From positions 2,486,001 through 2,550,000 of the forward strand of contig CATNEN010000029.1 of assembly GCA_950097015.1 (NCBI GenBank): 64,000 nucleotides of DNA, written 5' to 3'. The stretch comes from Macrostomum hystrix. Taxonomy: Eukaryota; Platyhelminthes; Macrostomidae. The notes under the pieces were generated by a model. The model was not told the DNA's origin, searched no databases, and was given only the letters and a program-made list of their open reading frames with translations. Positions 33,441 through 53,984 of the stretch are shown piece by piece. Position 1 is the first letter of the stretch, and every line of letters begins with the position of its first letter. Both the position numbers and the translations under genes were made by a program.

Positions 33441-33924
33441 TGTGATATTTTTTATCGTGGATAGAACTTTCAATGGTAGGTTAAGAGAGGTATGTTAAGT
33501 TTAATAAATAAAGTACATTCTCATGTACTGTGGTAGGTACGTATGTTACTAGCACTTACGAAGTATATAAAACTCCAATTTGTTTGGGGCATTCGGTTAA
33601 CAGCTCAGTTTAAAATGAGAAACAAGCAAAGCGCTTAGTAATTTTCTTGTATATAAGATTTCGAACTGCTTTGGAAATAGTTCGATCGAGTCAAGTGTAC
33701 TTTTAAGTCAGACCTAAGCTGCAGTTAGTTTTATTTGGGCATCAAAAATAACAAGATTTGTTTTATTACACTGAAGGGCGGCAGTCCAGCATGAGAGGGA
33801 CTGCAAGGCTGGGACATTGTGGCAGCTTGCACAGCTTGAAGAAACTAAGATTTCGTCTTGTCGCCTGGCATTTAGCTTCAGTTCTGATGCAGCTAGTTCC
33901 GTCCTACTTGACTTTTCTTAAATC

Positions 33925-35128
33925 TTGCTGGACTATTCTACCATCTTGCAGGACTATTCTACCATCTTGTGGACTATTCTACCATCTTGCTGGACTATTC
34001 TACCATCTTGCTGGACTATTCTACCATCTTGCTGGACTATTCTACCATCTTGGTGGACTATTCTACCATCTTGCTGGACTATTCTACCATCTTGCTGGAC
34101 TATTCTACCATCTTGCTGGACTATTCTACCATCTTGCTGGACTATTCTACCATCTTGCAGGACTATTCTACCATCCTGCTGGACTATTCTACCATCTTGC
34201 TGGACTATTCTACCATCTTGAAGGACTATTCTACCATCTTGCAGGACTATTCTACCATTTTGCAGGACTATTCTACCATCTTGCTGGACTATTCTACCAT
34301 CTTGCAGGACTATTCTACCATCTTGCTGGACTATTCTACCATCTTGCAGGACTATTCTACCATCCTGCTGGACTATTCTACCATCTTGCTGGACTATTCT
34401 ACCATCTTGCTGGACTATTCTACCATCTTGGTGGACTATTCTAACATCCTGCTGGACTATTCTACCATCTTGCTGGACTATTCTACCATCTTGCTGGACT
34501 ATTCTACCATCTTGCAGGACTATTCTACCATCCTGCTGGACTATTCTACCATCTTGCTGGACTATTCTACCATCTTGGTGGACTATTCTACCATCTTGCT
34601 GGACTATTCTACCATCTTGGTGGACTATTCTACCATCTTGGTGGACTATTCTACCATCTTGCTGGACTATTCTACCATCTTGCTGGACTATTCTACCATC
34701 TTGCTGGACTATTCTACCATCTTGCAGGACTATTCTACCATCCTGCTGGACTATTCTACCATCTTGCTGGACTATTCTACCATCTTGCTGGACTATTCTA
34801 CCATCTTGCAGGACTATTCTACCATCTTGCTGGACTATTCTACCATCTTGCTGGACTATTCTACCATCTTGCAGGACTATTCTACCATCTTGCTGGACTA
34901 TTCTACCATCTTGCAGGACTATTCTACCATCCTGCTGGACTATTCTACCATCTTGCTGGACTATTCTACCATCTTGCAGGACTATTCTACCATCTTGCAG
35001 GACTATTCTACCATCTTGCAGGACTATTCTACCATCTTGCTGGACTATTCTACCATCTTGCTGGACTATTCTACCATCTTGCTGGACTATTCTACCATCT
35101 TGCTGGACTGTTCTACCATCTTGCTTGA
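33925..35128 (+). repeat. 21-bp minisatellite (GGACTATTCTACCATCTTG)
   Basis: About 57 copies of a 21-bp unit. Changes cluster at two bases (CTGG, CAGG or GTGG before ACTATT; CATCTTG/CATCCTG). Because 21 is a multiple of three and the unit lacks stops in several frames, long open frames exist on both strands; none is taken as a gene. Confidence 0.95.
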
Positions 35129-36039
35129 TCATTATACCCATCTATGTTCTTCTGAACTTCTTTAACGTAAAGTGGGCTTAATGTTAGGTCTGCATAGAAC
35201 GTTTTACAGCTACAGTTTTGATAGAGTCAGAGAAATAATATTGTTTTACACCGACTGCAACAAATTGGGCCAAAATAAACAATGAACAAATAAAATATTC
35301 TTTTAAAATAAACACGCACAAAAGCCTCTTGACCTGAAAAATAACTAAGGAGGTTATAGTGTGTCTATGTGAGTTTAAATTCTGCGTACATGTACTACTA
35401 GATGCGTTGAATACGGGAATATACGATCGTACGATGGATTTATTGCAGCATTGCAATCGATTACAACAAGAACAAAGTTGGGGAGGCCACACTATAGAAA
35501 CCAAATCTGTGAAGTAGGCGGTGATTGTGTCGGAAGCATTTGTACAAATATTTCTCAGCCGATTTGCTCATGAATTAGTTTCACGCTTCTACCCCTTTGT
35601 TGCTAGAATGTTGAAAGTTGTGATTAGTAGACAAAACAGTTTAAGTAGACAAATTTGCGGCATCGAATTCAGACAGGCAAAGGACTAGGAGTATTAAGTA
35701 GTAGGGACTATAGGATGTGGTCCGGTGACCACTAGTAGACAGTGCTTTCATTAAGCCATAAAATATTTTAGCAGTCACAAAAACAAGGACAAGGGACAAA
35801 ATTATTTTGCATGTATAAAATCTGGCCGGGTGGGCCTTGATTAAACGAGCAAAAAATAAGCATTCGAAATTTTTAATTCGTGGATTAAGTCATCATTTAT
35901 TAGTTTCTGAGATTCAGCTCGTCTTAGTCGCATGCGCACATGCACAAAACAAATGTGAAATGTGACTACTCAATCAGAGGAACCCGGCCGATCAGCTCAG
36001 GTGCAAACCGCCTTCATTTTTAGTGGAGAGTATGGTTGT
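35129..36039. other. Convergent intergenic space, nothing recognised
   Basis: AT-rich DNA between the 21-bp array and the RGS 3' end. No exon found. Confidence 0.4.
35896..35901 (-). terminator. Candidate poly(A) signal of the RGS gene
   Basis: AATAAA on the minus strand about 490 bases past the RGS stop codon. Position only. Confidence 0.3.
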
Positions 36040-36230
36040 TGCTATTTTTAGAAAATAGATTTTCTGATTGAATTTTGGTCGTTTCGGTTGTTGCTATTTC
36101 TAGAAATATCGATTTTCTTATTGAATTTTGGTCGTTTCGGTTGTTGCTATTTTTAGAAATATCGATTTTCTTATTGAATTTTGGTCGTTTCGGTTGTTGC
36201 TATTTTTAGAAAAATCGATTTTCTTATCTT
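36040..36230. repeat. About 53-bp tandem repeat, 3-4 copies
   Basis: Units contain GAATTTTGGTCGTTTCGG and TTGTTGCTATTT, then a TAGAAATATCGATTTTCTTA-type segment. It lies just beyond the RGS stop and would be in its 3' UTR. Confidence 0.85.
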
Positions 36231-36390
36231 CTTATTTGAGGTCTGATCTAAGCACGTGACCGAACTGAGCCAATGAAAAAAATTGAAGACCAATATCCAC
36301 CAAGCCTCTTAGCCGAGCCCGTCTATTTAACGCGTTCTTGTTTTAGTATAGAATGAGGCTGACGGGAGGCGCTGATGCGGGAATCCTACA

Positions 36391-44502
<8,112 letters not shown>

Positions 44503-45006
44503 GCCTTGCAGCCCTGTGCCAGAGTCTGTTGCTTAATAGGCCGACCGACCCAACCCTCTGGGGACTGGCGGTGATTGCTTGCGCTTTTTTCAAACCCCTT
44601 TAAGTGGGGCTAGAGAAAAGTTTAGGAAGTGTTCTTTTCCCTCGGTGCAATAGCTTCACAACTGGTGGAGTCGCCCAAGATTTCTCTCGTCTGTCAGAAC
44701 AGCATTCTTTCACAGCTTGGAAGGCGATGGACTTGCCGGATGGGCCGAGGGTCGAAGGGAAGCCGAATTTCTGGGAGATTTGAGGGAGAAACGGGAGAGA
44801 GAGGACAAAAGAGCGAAAGCGAATGAGCGCTCAGAGGCCAATGGTCAAGCGACTTCGCTTCCCTGGGGGGTCTGTCTGGTCGCAGGATTTGAACGGTTTT
44901 TCTTTCTCCTTGCCGGCCTTCACCCTGGGACTGCTCCTAATCTAATTCGCTCCTTTTCTCTTTCCTTCTCTTCTTAAGCTTGTTAACCAAATCAGACTCA
45001 GATCCG

Positions 45007-45013
45007 TTATATA
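45007..45013 (-). promoter_or_regulatory. Candidate TATA box of the proximal RGS promoter
   Basis: TATATAA on the minus strand, about 505 bases upstream of the ATG at 44502. This would give a 5' UTR near 475 bases unless there is a 5' UTR intron. Confidence 0.35.
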
Positions 45014-45117
45014 GAGCCTCTTACTATAGCCGGGACTCGGACAATCTCGGCATTCTCCCACACTTTTAAATCCCATTTCCCTTGGCGGCGCTGTACACTT
45101 GTGCAACTCCTGCTTTC

Positions 45118-45150
45118 GCGGCACTCCAGTACCCCCCACTGGAGTGCCGC
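45118..45150. other. Perfect 13-bp inverted repeat, 7-nt spacer
   Basis: GCGGCACTCCAGT, spacer ACCCCCC, then the exact reverse complement ACTGGAGTGCCGC. It lies about 105 bases upstream (minus sense) of the candidate RGS TATA box. Confidence 0.8.
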
Positions 45151-46133
45151 ACACCCGCCCTGCCCCGTCCGCCTCGTCAGCCGCCGCACCCTCCACTTGC
45201 TGACGTCCGCAGCAGTAGCTAGAGGGGGGCGGGGGCGGGCTGCTGCAGACGACGGATTGGCCCACTGGCGCCTGTCACGGACGGACTGGGCAGGGGTATC
45301 TCCCCTCACCACAGCTTGAACATCCATCCTGCAGTCTTCACACGAGTTGCACCAACCGGGCCTGACCAACTGAACTGGATGTGAGGCGGGGTCGGCTCCC
45401 CTGCTCCAACAGACTCGCTTGCCTCTGCGCCTCCCCTAACCCTTTCCCTCCTCCAAGTTCCCAACCCCTCAGTGTCGAAGAAGATTTCCAACAGAACAGA
45501 CCATATCCAGAGAAAGGCTTGGATCCGGGGCTGGTTCGACCAGAGGGATAAAATGAGAGAGGGAGGAGGGCGCGGGGCCGGCTTAGCAACCCCCTGCCTT
45601 CACTGGTCCCCTCCCTGTCAGTTAGTTTCTCGCCGCTTTCCAGCAGGGCGTCTCTCTCTCTTGCTTCGATTCAACATGAATGACCAAATGAAGGCAGCTC
45701 GTAAGGGCGTAATGGGACAGTAGAATTAGTCTACTGTTGCTTTCTATCTGTTTTTGGTACTCTATTCGCTATTGCACTCGATTTCCAAAGCGATTGAATT
45801 GGGGGAGGAATTTAATCCTGTCTATTCTTCGCCACAATGGAAGAAAAAGTAGCTAGCGACTTTCTCCACGGCTTGAGCTTGAGCTATCTTACTCAGCGGG
45901 AGAACTCAGCACTCTCAGCACTCAGCAATCTGTCGTTCAATAGCATACGGAGAGGCGGCTTTAGATAATCCGCTCTATAATACTTCTGGGCTAGATTATC
46001 ACAATTTTCTTCTCTTTCAGCACTTGACTTCAAGAATTCAAACTTGGCTTGCAATCATTGTTTCAGATTGTAGTTCTGCTAACGACAGCGAAAAATTTAT
46101 TGCAATACTCTTCCATGTCACTGGCAGTGAAAT

Positions 46134-46672
46134 GGAGAGACAGAGAGACAGAGAGACAGGCAGAGAGAAGGAGAGACAGGCAGAGAGAAGGAGAGACAGA
46201 CAGAAGGAGAGACAGGCAGGGAGAAGGAGAGACAGTCAGAGAGAAGGGGAGAGACAAGAGAGAAGGGGAGAGACAAGAGAGACGGGGAGAGACAAGAGAG
46301 ACGGGGAGAGACAAGAGAGAAGGGGAGAGACAGGAGAGAAGGGGAGAGACAAGAGAGAAGGAGAGACAGACAGAAGGAGAGACAGACAGAGAGAAGGAGA
46401 GACAGACAGTAGGAGAGACAGGCAGGGAGAAGGAGTGACAGTCAGAGAGAAGGGGAGAGACAAGAGAGAAGGGGAGAGACAAGAGAGACGGGGAGAGACA
46501 AGAGAGAAGGGGAGAGACAGGAGAGAAGGGGAGAGACAAGAGAGAAGGAGAGACAGACAGAGAGGAGAGACAGACAGAGAGGAGAGACAGACAGAGAGAA
46601 GGAGAGACAGACAGAAGGAGAGACAGACAGGGAGAAGGAGAGACAGGCAGAGGGAAAGAGAGAGAGAAAGTG
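46134..46672 (+). repeat. Purine-rich GAGA/GACAG repeat tract
   Basis: Imperfect GAGAGACAGACAGAAG and GGGGAGAGACAAGAGAGAAG units. A block of about 200 bp recurs (about 46240-46370 against about 46440-46555), giving a higher-order repeat. All-purine on the plus strand over long runs. Confidence 0.9.
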
Positions 46673-47469
46673 AGGCTGTTACTGGAGAACAATTTTACAG
46701 CAATTGTATAAGAAATATTAGTAATATTTCTTAATGAAGCCAGTTATGAAGTTTTAGGCTAGATAAGGCTTTAGGCGCGTGCCACGATACAGTGAGACAA
46801 CACCAAAACAGGATATCTGAACTAAACTCGCCGTCAAACTACCTAGAAAGTATCCAGAGCGTCAACCACTGACGTAGGCTGATACCAAAGCCAAAGTGCT
46901 TCGGGGGAGGGGCAACTGGCGGACAACTGTTTGCCTGCTGCACTGCATCAAATCCCTCCTTATCCCTAATCCAAGCAGCATGATTCCATCCGGCCGGGGT
47001 TTCCGCCCACCGCCCACAGAAACTGAGGCTGCGGTTGTGCACTTTTAAACCTGCCACCTTCCCGCGGCAAGCCGAGGGGCTTCCCTAAATGGGACACGAG
47101 AGAAAAAAAGTTCTTCTATCGCATTTATCGCCGGTGAAGAAGGGACAAAATTGCTTTTTTAGACGAAATCGGTAGGGAGAAGGGTGCACAGGTGAAGCAT
47201 CTGGAGTTGGGATGGAAGGCCTAAATTAAATGAATGAAATCTGGGAATTAAACTCCCACACAATGCCATACAGAATGCCAAACTGAAGCTATTTAAGTCC
47301 TGCTTGTATGGCTTACAACTCTGAATAGGTAAATGGCATGCCAAAGGCTGCCTTCATCGACAGCAGTGGACTCAATGTACTTTTATACTCTGCAATCACT
47401 GCTGCTTGATTGCGCTCTTAAAACCTTATTTAGTCTGTTCTGGTTGACTGTTATGTGTGTGTGTATCTT
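46673..47469. other. Unique DNA between arrays, nothing recognised
   Basis: No exon, RNA gene or repeat that I can support. Confidence 0.4.
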
Positions 47470-48050
47470 AGTACGTTCAGGGTGTCCTTCAGTCTGTTCA
47501 GGGTGTCCTTCAGTCTGTTCAGGGTGTCCTTCAGTCTGTTCAGGGTGTCCTTCAGTCTGTTCAGGGTGTCCTTCAGTCTGTTCAGGATGTCCTTCAGTCT
47601 GTTCAGGGTATCCTTCAGTCTGTTCAGGGTGTCCTTCAGTCTGTTCAGGGTGTCCTTCAGTCTGTTCAGGGTGTCCTTCAGTCTGTTCAGGGTGTCCTTC
47701 AGTCTGTTCAGGGTGTCATTCAGACTGTTCAGGGTGTCCTTCAGTCTGTTCAGGGTGTCCTTCGGTCTGTTCAGGGTGTCCTTTAGTCTGTTCAGGGTGT
47801 CATTCAGTCTGTTGAGGGTGTCATTCAGTCTGTTCAGGGTGTCATTCAGTCTGTTCAGGGCGTCCTTCAGACTGTTCAGGGTGTCCTTCGGTCTGTTCAG
47901 GGTGCCCTTCAGTCTGTTCAGGGTGTCCTTCGGTCTGTTCAGGGTGTCCTTCAGTCTGTTCAGGGTGTCCTTCAGTCTGTTCAGGGTGTCCTTCAGTCTG
48001 TTCAGGGTGTCCTTCAGTCTGTTCAGGGTGTCATTCAGACTGTTCAGGGT
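47470..48050 (+). repeat. 21-bp minisatellite (GTTCAGGGTGTCCTTCAGTC)
   Basis: About 28 copies of a 21-bp unit with scattered single-base changes. Open in frame on both strands (minus strand LNRLKDT heptads look coiled-coil-like), but this follows from the 3n period. Confidence 0.95.
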
Positions 48051-48737
48051 CTGTCTCTCTGTCTGTCTGTCTCTGACTACTATTTTTTTAGCCTTGTGCT
48101 CTGTGTCACTCTGTGTGTCTCTAATCGCATAGAAATAGGACCAGCCTTGATTCAGTTCGGGGGCCGGCTCACTGCAATGATTGATTTGTCCGACCATTCT
48201 AGCCAGCACTGCCAAGCCGGAAAAGTTTTCGTCGTAACGAGCAAAGCGTCCCAACGGACACTAAACGGGAAGTTGAGCATGTCCCTTTATTGATTTGCAC
48301 TTTTTCTATTGCGCGCAGTCTTCTACTCAACGATTGCTATCTTCAAAGTGAGTTGCAATTCATTAGCGCGAGGGACCATCGTTCAACCGGCCCTTGCAAG
48401 CAAGCAACGATAATGATGGCAATGACGCTAATTGAAGGATGAATTTTACATCTATGCTCGAAGCTTTTTAAAAGTAATATTTTTCTAGTTTTTTTATAGA
48501 CACAAAACGACAGGATTATTTTTACTTGACTACTCGTATATAGTAGTGTCAATCGGTTTTCTAAGTCTGAAGGTTTTTGAACAAAAAATTCACGCGTGTC
48601 CCGCTATTTCACTGCAATATTTCTTGTTTAGAAAAGAACATTTTCGCAATTTAAATTGCTTCAATCTGGGACCTAGTGATATAAATAGGGCAAAAACTCG
48701 ACTTCACAATTTTGTAGCCAGCTGGGCAAGAGGCTAG
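48051..48737. other. Unique DNA between arrays, nothing recognised
   Basis: Short (CTGT)n run at about 48050-48072, then AT-rich sequence without a supported exon. Confidence 0.4.
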
Positions 48738-50020
48738 CAGACTCGCTTTGGGGGCTAGCAGGCTGGAGTTTGGGGGCTAGCAGACTGGGGTTGGGGGCTA
48801 GCAGACTGGGGTTGGGGGCTAGCAGACTAGGGTTGGGGGCTAGCAGACTAGGGTTGGGGGCTAGCAGACTGGGGTTGGGGGCTAGCAGTCTGGGGTTGGG
48901 GGGCTAGCAGACTGGGGTTGGGGGGCTAGCAGACTGGGGTTGGGGGCTAGCAGTCTGAGGTTGGGGGGCTAGCAGACTGGGGTTGGGGGGCTAGCAGGCT
49001 GGGGTTTGGGGGCTAGCAGACTGGGGTTGGGGGCTAGCAGTCTGGGGTTGGGGGGCTAGCAGACTGGGGTTGGGGGGCTAGCAGACTGGGGTTGGGGGCT
49101 AGCAGACTGGGGGCTAGCAGACTGGGGGCTAGCAGACTGGGGGCTAGCAGGCTGGGTTGGGGGGCTAGCAGACTGGGGGCTAGCAGACTGGGGGCTAGCA
49201 GACTGGGGGCTAGCAGACTGGGGGCTAGCAGACTGGGGGCTAGCAGACTGGGGGCTAGCAGACTGGGGGCTAGCAGGCTGGGTTGGAGGCAAACAGACTG
49301 GGGTTGGGGGCAGGCTGGGATTGGGGGCTAGCCGAATGGGGTTGGGGGCTAGCAGGCTTTGGTTGGAGGGCTAGCTGACTGGGAGCTAGCAGGCTGGGGT
49401 TGGGGGCTAGCAGATTGGGGGCTAGCAGGCTGGGGTTGGGGGCTAGCAGACTGGGGGCTAGCAGGCTGGGATTGGGGGCTAGCAGACTGGGGGCTAGCAG
49501 GCTGGGATTGGGGGCTAGCAGACTGGGGACTAGCAGGCTGGGGTTGGGGGGCTAGCAGACTGGGGGCTAGCAGACTGGGGGCTAGCAGGCTGGGTTGGGG
49601 GGCTTGCAGACTGGGGCTAGCAGGCTGGGGTTGGAGGCAAACAGACTGGGGTTGGGGTCAGGCTGGGATTGGGGGCTAGCCGAATGGGGTTGGGGGCTAG
49701 CAGGCTTTGGTTGGAGGGCTAGCTGACTGGGAGCTAGCAGGCTGGGGTTGGGGGCTAGCAGATTGGGGGCTAGCAGGCTGGGGTTGGGGGCTAGCAGATT
49801 GGGGGCTAGCAGGCTGGGGTTGGGGGCTAGCAGACTGGGGGCTAGCAGACTGGCTTTGGGGGCTAGCAGATTGGGGGCTAGCAGGCTGGTGTTGGGGGCT
49901 AGCAGACTGGGGGCTAGCAGACTGGCTTTGGGGGCTAGCAGATTGGGGGCTAGCAGGCTGGGATTGGGGGCTAGCAGACTGGGGACTAGCAGGCTGGGGT
50001 TGGGGGCTTGCAGGCTGTGA
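48738..50020 (+). repeat. G-rich GGGGGCTAGCAGACTGG minisatellite
   Basis: Units of 17, about 22 and about 39 bp built from GGGGGCTAGCAGACT and TGGGGTTG. A block of about 360 bp (49300-49370 against 49660-49730, including GCCGAATGGGGTTGGGGGCT) is duplicated. Runs of G on the plus strand recur every few bases. Confidence 0.93.
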
Positions 50021-51355
50021 GGTTAGCACATTAATTGGCAGAAGTCAGTGTTTGCTAACCAGCAAGTTTTCCTTCTGCCCGGATGTTCTGTCAACTGTCA
50101 GTGGCATTGCTCCCCACCCGCCCAAATTCTTGCTTTAGTCCGCGGGATGCACCGTTGGTTAATCTTTGCGGCTACTAGCTAGCTGGAAAATCCTCCATCC
50201 CCTCGCGCTGCCGACGCGGCTCCTCAACGGCGTGCCAGAGCGCGGCCCCGCCTCCCTGCCTCCGGGGCATTCACTGCCCATGGCTTGCTCTGCAGCATTT
50301 TGTGCTCTAAGCGCGCCGGGACTGCCTTGCGGTGGGGAAGTTAATTAAGAATTCATAAGCAGAAGGAAATAAAGAGGGAGAGGCAGAGAGAGGGGGGAGG
50401 TGGGGGAACATCGGCAGGCCTGCTGCGGTGAAGTGTGTGAGTGTGTGCGTGTGTGAGGGATGAATTAGAGGGCCTGAGGACTGTGTATTTTCCAGGTTAG
50501 TATAGACATAGATACACAATGCGATGAGCGACACACGCAGTGCAGATGGTTTTTAGCTCCATATTGTCTCATCATTTGTTCGCTAGCTAGACAATAATAT
50601 TATTATTAGTTCTAATTTTTCGATCACATAAGTCCAAGTGAGTCCCATTTTTGAGCCCCTGACCGGTGTCGAAGCGCAAGGTAGCCGGTGGGGATGTTAG
50701 GGTTGGCCCAGCATTTTTCCCATCTACGAATATTATAGTACCGTCGAGCCGGGTGTATCTAGCTATCAATAATTTACGCTACTGAAGTCAATCAGCCATC
50801 TCTATCTCTCTCCATCTCTCTCTCGGGCTGTCTGCTGCTTTTAAACAGCCTTCTTCGGCGGTGCCATTGCGCCGGGAATCCATCTCCCGGACTACCCCCA
50901 CCCCCGACTTTATCCGCCGCGTCACGCCCCTCCCGCCTAAGAAACGAAGGCACGAAGGCGGGCAAAAGGCGTGCTTCGCTTCGATATTCCTCAGCTTCTG
51001 TTGTTACGGTCGTCTTTCTTATTACTTTCTTCTTCTGTTGTTCGTAAGGGAGGGGTCCGGGCGGGTAGCGGAGGGGTTGCACACGCTTTTGCAAATTACT
51101 GGCGAGATTTTCTGCCGCTGCCAAGGCGTCCTCCGCTTCTCTTGATCCATGACAACATGTCAGTCAGCTGCTGCTGCTGCTGCTGCTGTCACAAATACTG
51201 CTGCTGTCACGCCCTCAAATTTCCCCCTCCCTGTGTCCATTGCAGTGCCGCAGGCACTGTTCCCCGCCAAAATCTCCAGCAAGTATTCGACTAGAACAGC
51301 AACTAGCAATCGAACCTGTACAGCAATCTAACTCAAAGGAACCAGTCTCAACTTA
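50021..51355. other. Unique DNA, no supported gene
   Basis: GC-rich segment with a CTG run at about 51168-51187. A minus-strand ATG frame near 51148 (MDQEKRRTPWQRQ...) has a good start context but only a weak donor and no family match, so I do not call it. Confidence 0.35.
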
Positions 51356-52222
51356 CGCTGGCGGCTTTGCAGTTTAGGGGCTAGCGGATTAGGGGCTGGA
51401 CTAACAGATAAGGAGGCCAGGCTAGCAGGTTCGAGGGCTTAGCTAGCAGATTAGGGGACTAGGCTAGCAGATTAGGGGACTAGGCATGCATATTAGGGGG
51501 CTTGGCATGCATATTAGGGGTCTTGCATGCATATTGGGGGGCAAGGCAAGCAGATTAGGAGGCTTGGCTAGCAGATTAGGCAGCTAGGCTAGCAGATTAA
51601 GGGGGCTAGGCAAGCAGATTTTATGGGGCTAGACTAGCAGATTAGGGGGCTAGGCAAGCAGATTTTATGGGGCTAGACTAGCAGATTAGGGGGCTAGGCA
51701 AGCAGATTTTATGGGGCTAGACTAGCAGATTAGGGGGCTAGGCAAGCAGATTTTATGGGGCTAGACTAGCAGATTAGGAGGCTTGGCTAGCAGATTAGAG
51801 GGCTTGGCTAGCAGATTAGGCAGCTAGGCTAGCAGATTAAGGGGGCTAGGCAAGCAGATTTTATGGGGCTAGGCTAGCAGATTAGGGGGCTAGGCAAGCA
51901 GATTTTATGGGGCTAGGCTAGCAGATTAAGGGGCTAGGCAAGCAGATTTTATGGGGCTAGGCTAGCAGATTAGGGGGCTAGGCAAGCAGATTTTATGGGG
52001 CTAGGCTAGCAGATTAGGGGGCTAGGCAAGCAGATTTTATGGGGCTAGGCTAGCAGATTAAGGGGGCTAGGCAAGCAGATTTTATGGGGCTAGGCTAGCA
52101 GATTAGGGGGCTAGGCAAGCAGATTTTATGGGGCTAGGCTAGCAGATTAAGGGGGCTAGGCAAGCAGATTTTATGGGGCTAGACTAGCAGATTAGGCAGC
52201 TAGGCTAGCAGATTATGGGCTA
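51356..52222 (+). repeat. GCTAGCAGATTAGGGGGCTA minisatellite
   Basis: Alternating GCTAGCAGATTAGGGG and GCTAGGCAAGCAGATTTTAT blocks with a period of about 42 bp in the centre and a degenerate left edge. It shares the GGGGCTAGCAGA core with the array at 48738-50020. Confidence 0.93.
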
Positions 52223-52904
52223 AAGGGATAAAATATCGCAGAATTCTGCAGAAGAGCAAAGATGAAGCAAAAAGCGCACAACAAGAACTCTAAATTTGAA
52301 GGTGAAATTCAGTGGCATCATCCTAATCAAGGCTGGTGGCGGTGCAAGCGGGTTAAGTGGGAATTTTTCGTGTCAGAAAATTTATATTTAACAATTTCCC
52401 CGCGGCAGCGTGTCTGACATGCTGTCCCTCATTTACACAGAATTTGCATGCAAGTCGTAAACCCAACTGACCCAGTCTGAGTACCCCGATTTAGGCTAAA
52501 AAAGCTTCCGATTTATGCATCTAAGGATTTGGGAGGCTGTGGCAATTTATAAGTTTCAGAATTTTTAATGACGAACTGCTTTGGCTATACTTAATATTCC
52601 ATTTCTTCTTTTCTAATCTTCTATACTGCAAGTTGTGGCTCGTTGGCTTTCATAACTTTTATTTAGCCTTGCTTCTAGTGCTTTTAGTTCTGGTTTAAAT
52701 AGTTTTCATCACTCATTTCCTTACTTCATTCTTTTTATTCCATATTTTCCGAAAAGCATTCTTTTACATTCGATTCATTACATTTCAGGCTGAATTCTTA
52801 TATGAAATTCATGACTATTAACTTCGATCCCCTATATTCACTAATCGCCATTCGCTATTGTTTATTTAAAACCCATACAATGAACCCCTTTTTCTTAATC
52901 CACA
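52223..52904. other. AT-rich unique DNA, nothing recognised
   Basis: No exon or RNA gene seen. Confidence 0.4.
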
Positions 52905-53310
52905 TTCCCTAATGGTCATTCACCAAATCCTCATTCACTAATCCTCATTCACTAATCCTCATTCACTAATCCCCATTTGATAATCCTCATTCACTAATCC
53001 TCATTCACTAATCCCCATTTGATAATTCTCATTAACTAATCCTCATTCACTAATCCCCATTTGATAATCCTCATTCACTAATCCTCATTCACTAATCCTC
53101 ATTTACTATTCCCATTTGATAATCCTCATTGACTAATCCATATTCACTAAACCTATTTACTAATCCCCATTTACTAATTCCTATTTACTAATTCCCATTC
53201 ACTAATCCTCATTCTCTAATCCCACTTTATTAATCATCATTTACTAATCCCTACTCACTAAACCTATTCACTAATCCCTATTCACTAAACCTTTTTTTAT
53301 AATCCTCATT
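52905..53310 (+). repeat. Degenerate 14-bp repeat (CTAATCCTCATTCA)
   Basis: About 28 diverged copies (CTAATCCYCATTYA), the most decayed array in the window, suggesting it is old or not homogenised. Confidence 0.85.
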
Positions 53311-53984
53311 CCGAAACAAACAAACTAAAGACGAACTCGAGAAAAGACCACATTATCGTTGTTACAAGAAGCTCACCTACTTACTAACTGTACGAATTAT
53401 TTTTATAGAAACTAGATTACCCAATTCTGTCAGTAACAATTAAATATAAAAAAATTGACAACCCGGTGACAGACAAGAAAGGAAAATTGGGCCTCTCTAC
53501 TGTACATAAGCTGCTGCGATTGATCAAGCGCGCACACTCGCGCACTGCGGAGCACTTGTACGGCTTTGGAGAAAATTCTCTCCCCCCCCCTAGGCGCGAC
53601 AGCTACCAGTTCCACGCAGAGTTGCTGTCCTTGACACCCAAGCTGAGTCTAAATAGAGAGGCTTGGGAAGGTTGGTGACAGCAGACAGACGGCTGGAAGT
53701 GAGAGGGGAGAGAGAGAAGTGCAGCCGCCGAAGGAAATGAAGAATTGATTCACTATACTCTGGGCTGTAAAAACTCCGAAGGTGAAATTGGAGCTGCATA
53801 ATCTATGCGATAGTAATACTCATTTGAGAAGTCTTGGTTAAGGAAAGACCTGTTTGCAGCACAATCCGGTGCGACTTTGGGATAAAATGGCAATTTCGGA
53901 TATGAGGCACATGTAGCAAAGGTTTTTATAAAAATTTAAGGATCTCGCGTTCATTGGACCGCGTAGAGCCAATACAGACAATTG
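53311..53984. other. Unique DNA, nothing recognised
   Basis: No supported gene. Confidence 0.35.

Larger units (their letters stand above)
44503..46133. other. RGS upstream region and gene-free DNA
   Basis: GC-rich near the RGS start, then mixed. It contains a minus-strand TATA-like box (45007-45013) and a perfect 13-bp inverted repeat (45118-45150). No exon that I can support. Confidence 0.4.

Noticed and set aside
33954-35165. Long open frames on both strands (DYSTILL and QDGRIVQ repeats)
   Set aside because: A 21-bp stop-free unit opens several frames at once; simultaneous openness on both strands marks an artefact.
47451-48254. Minus-strand LNRLKDT heptads resembling a coiled coil
   Set aside because: Period of 21 bp gives heptads automatically; no start context, splice site or conserved flank.
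50792-51148. Minus-strand frame starting MDQEKRRTPWQRQ or the overlapping longer frame
   Set aside because: Weak donor, phase not matching RGS exon 2, no family resemblance.
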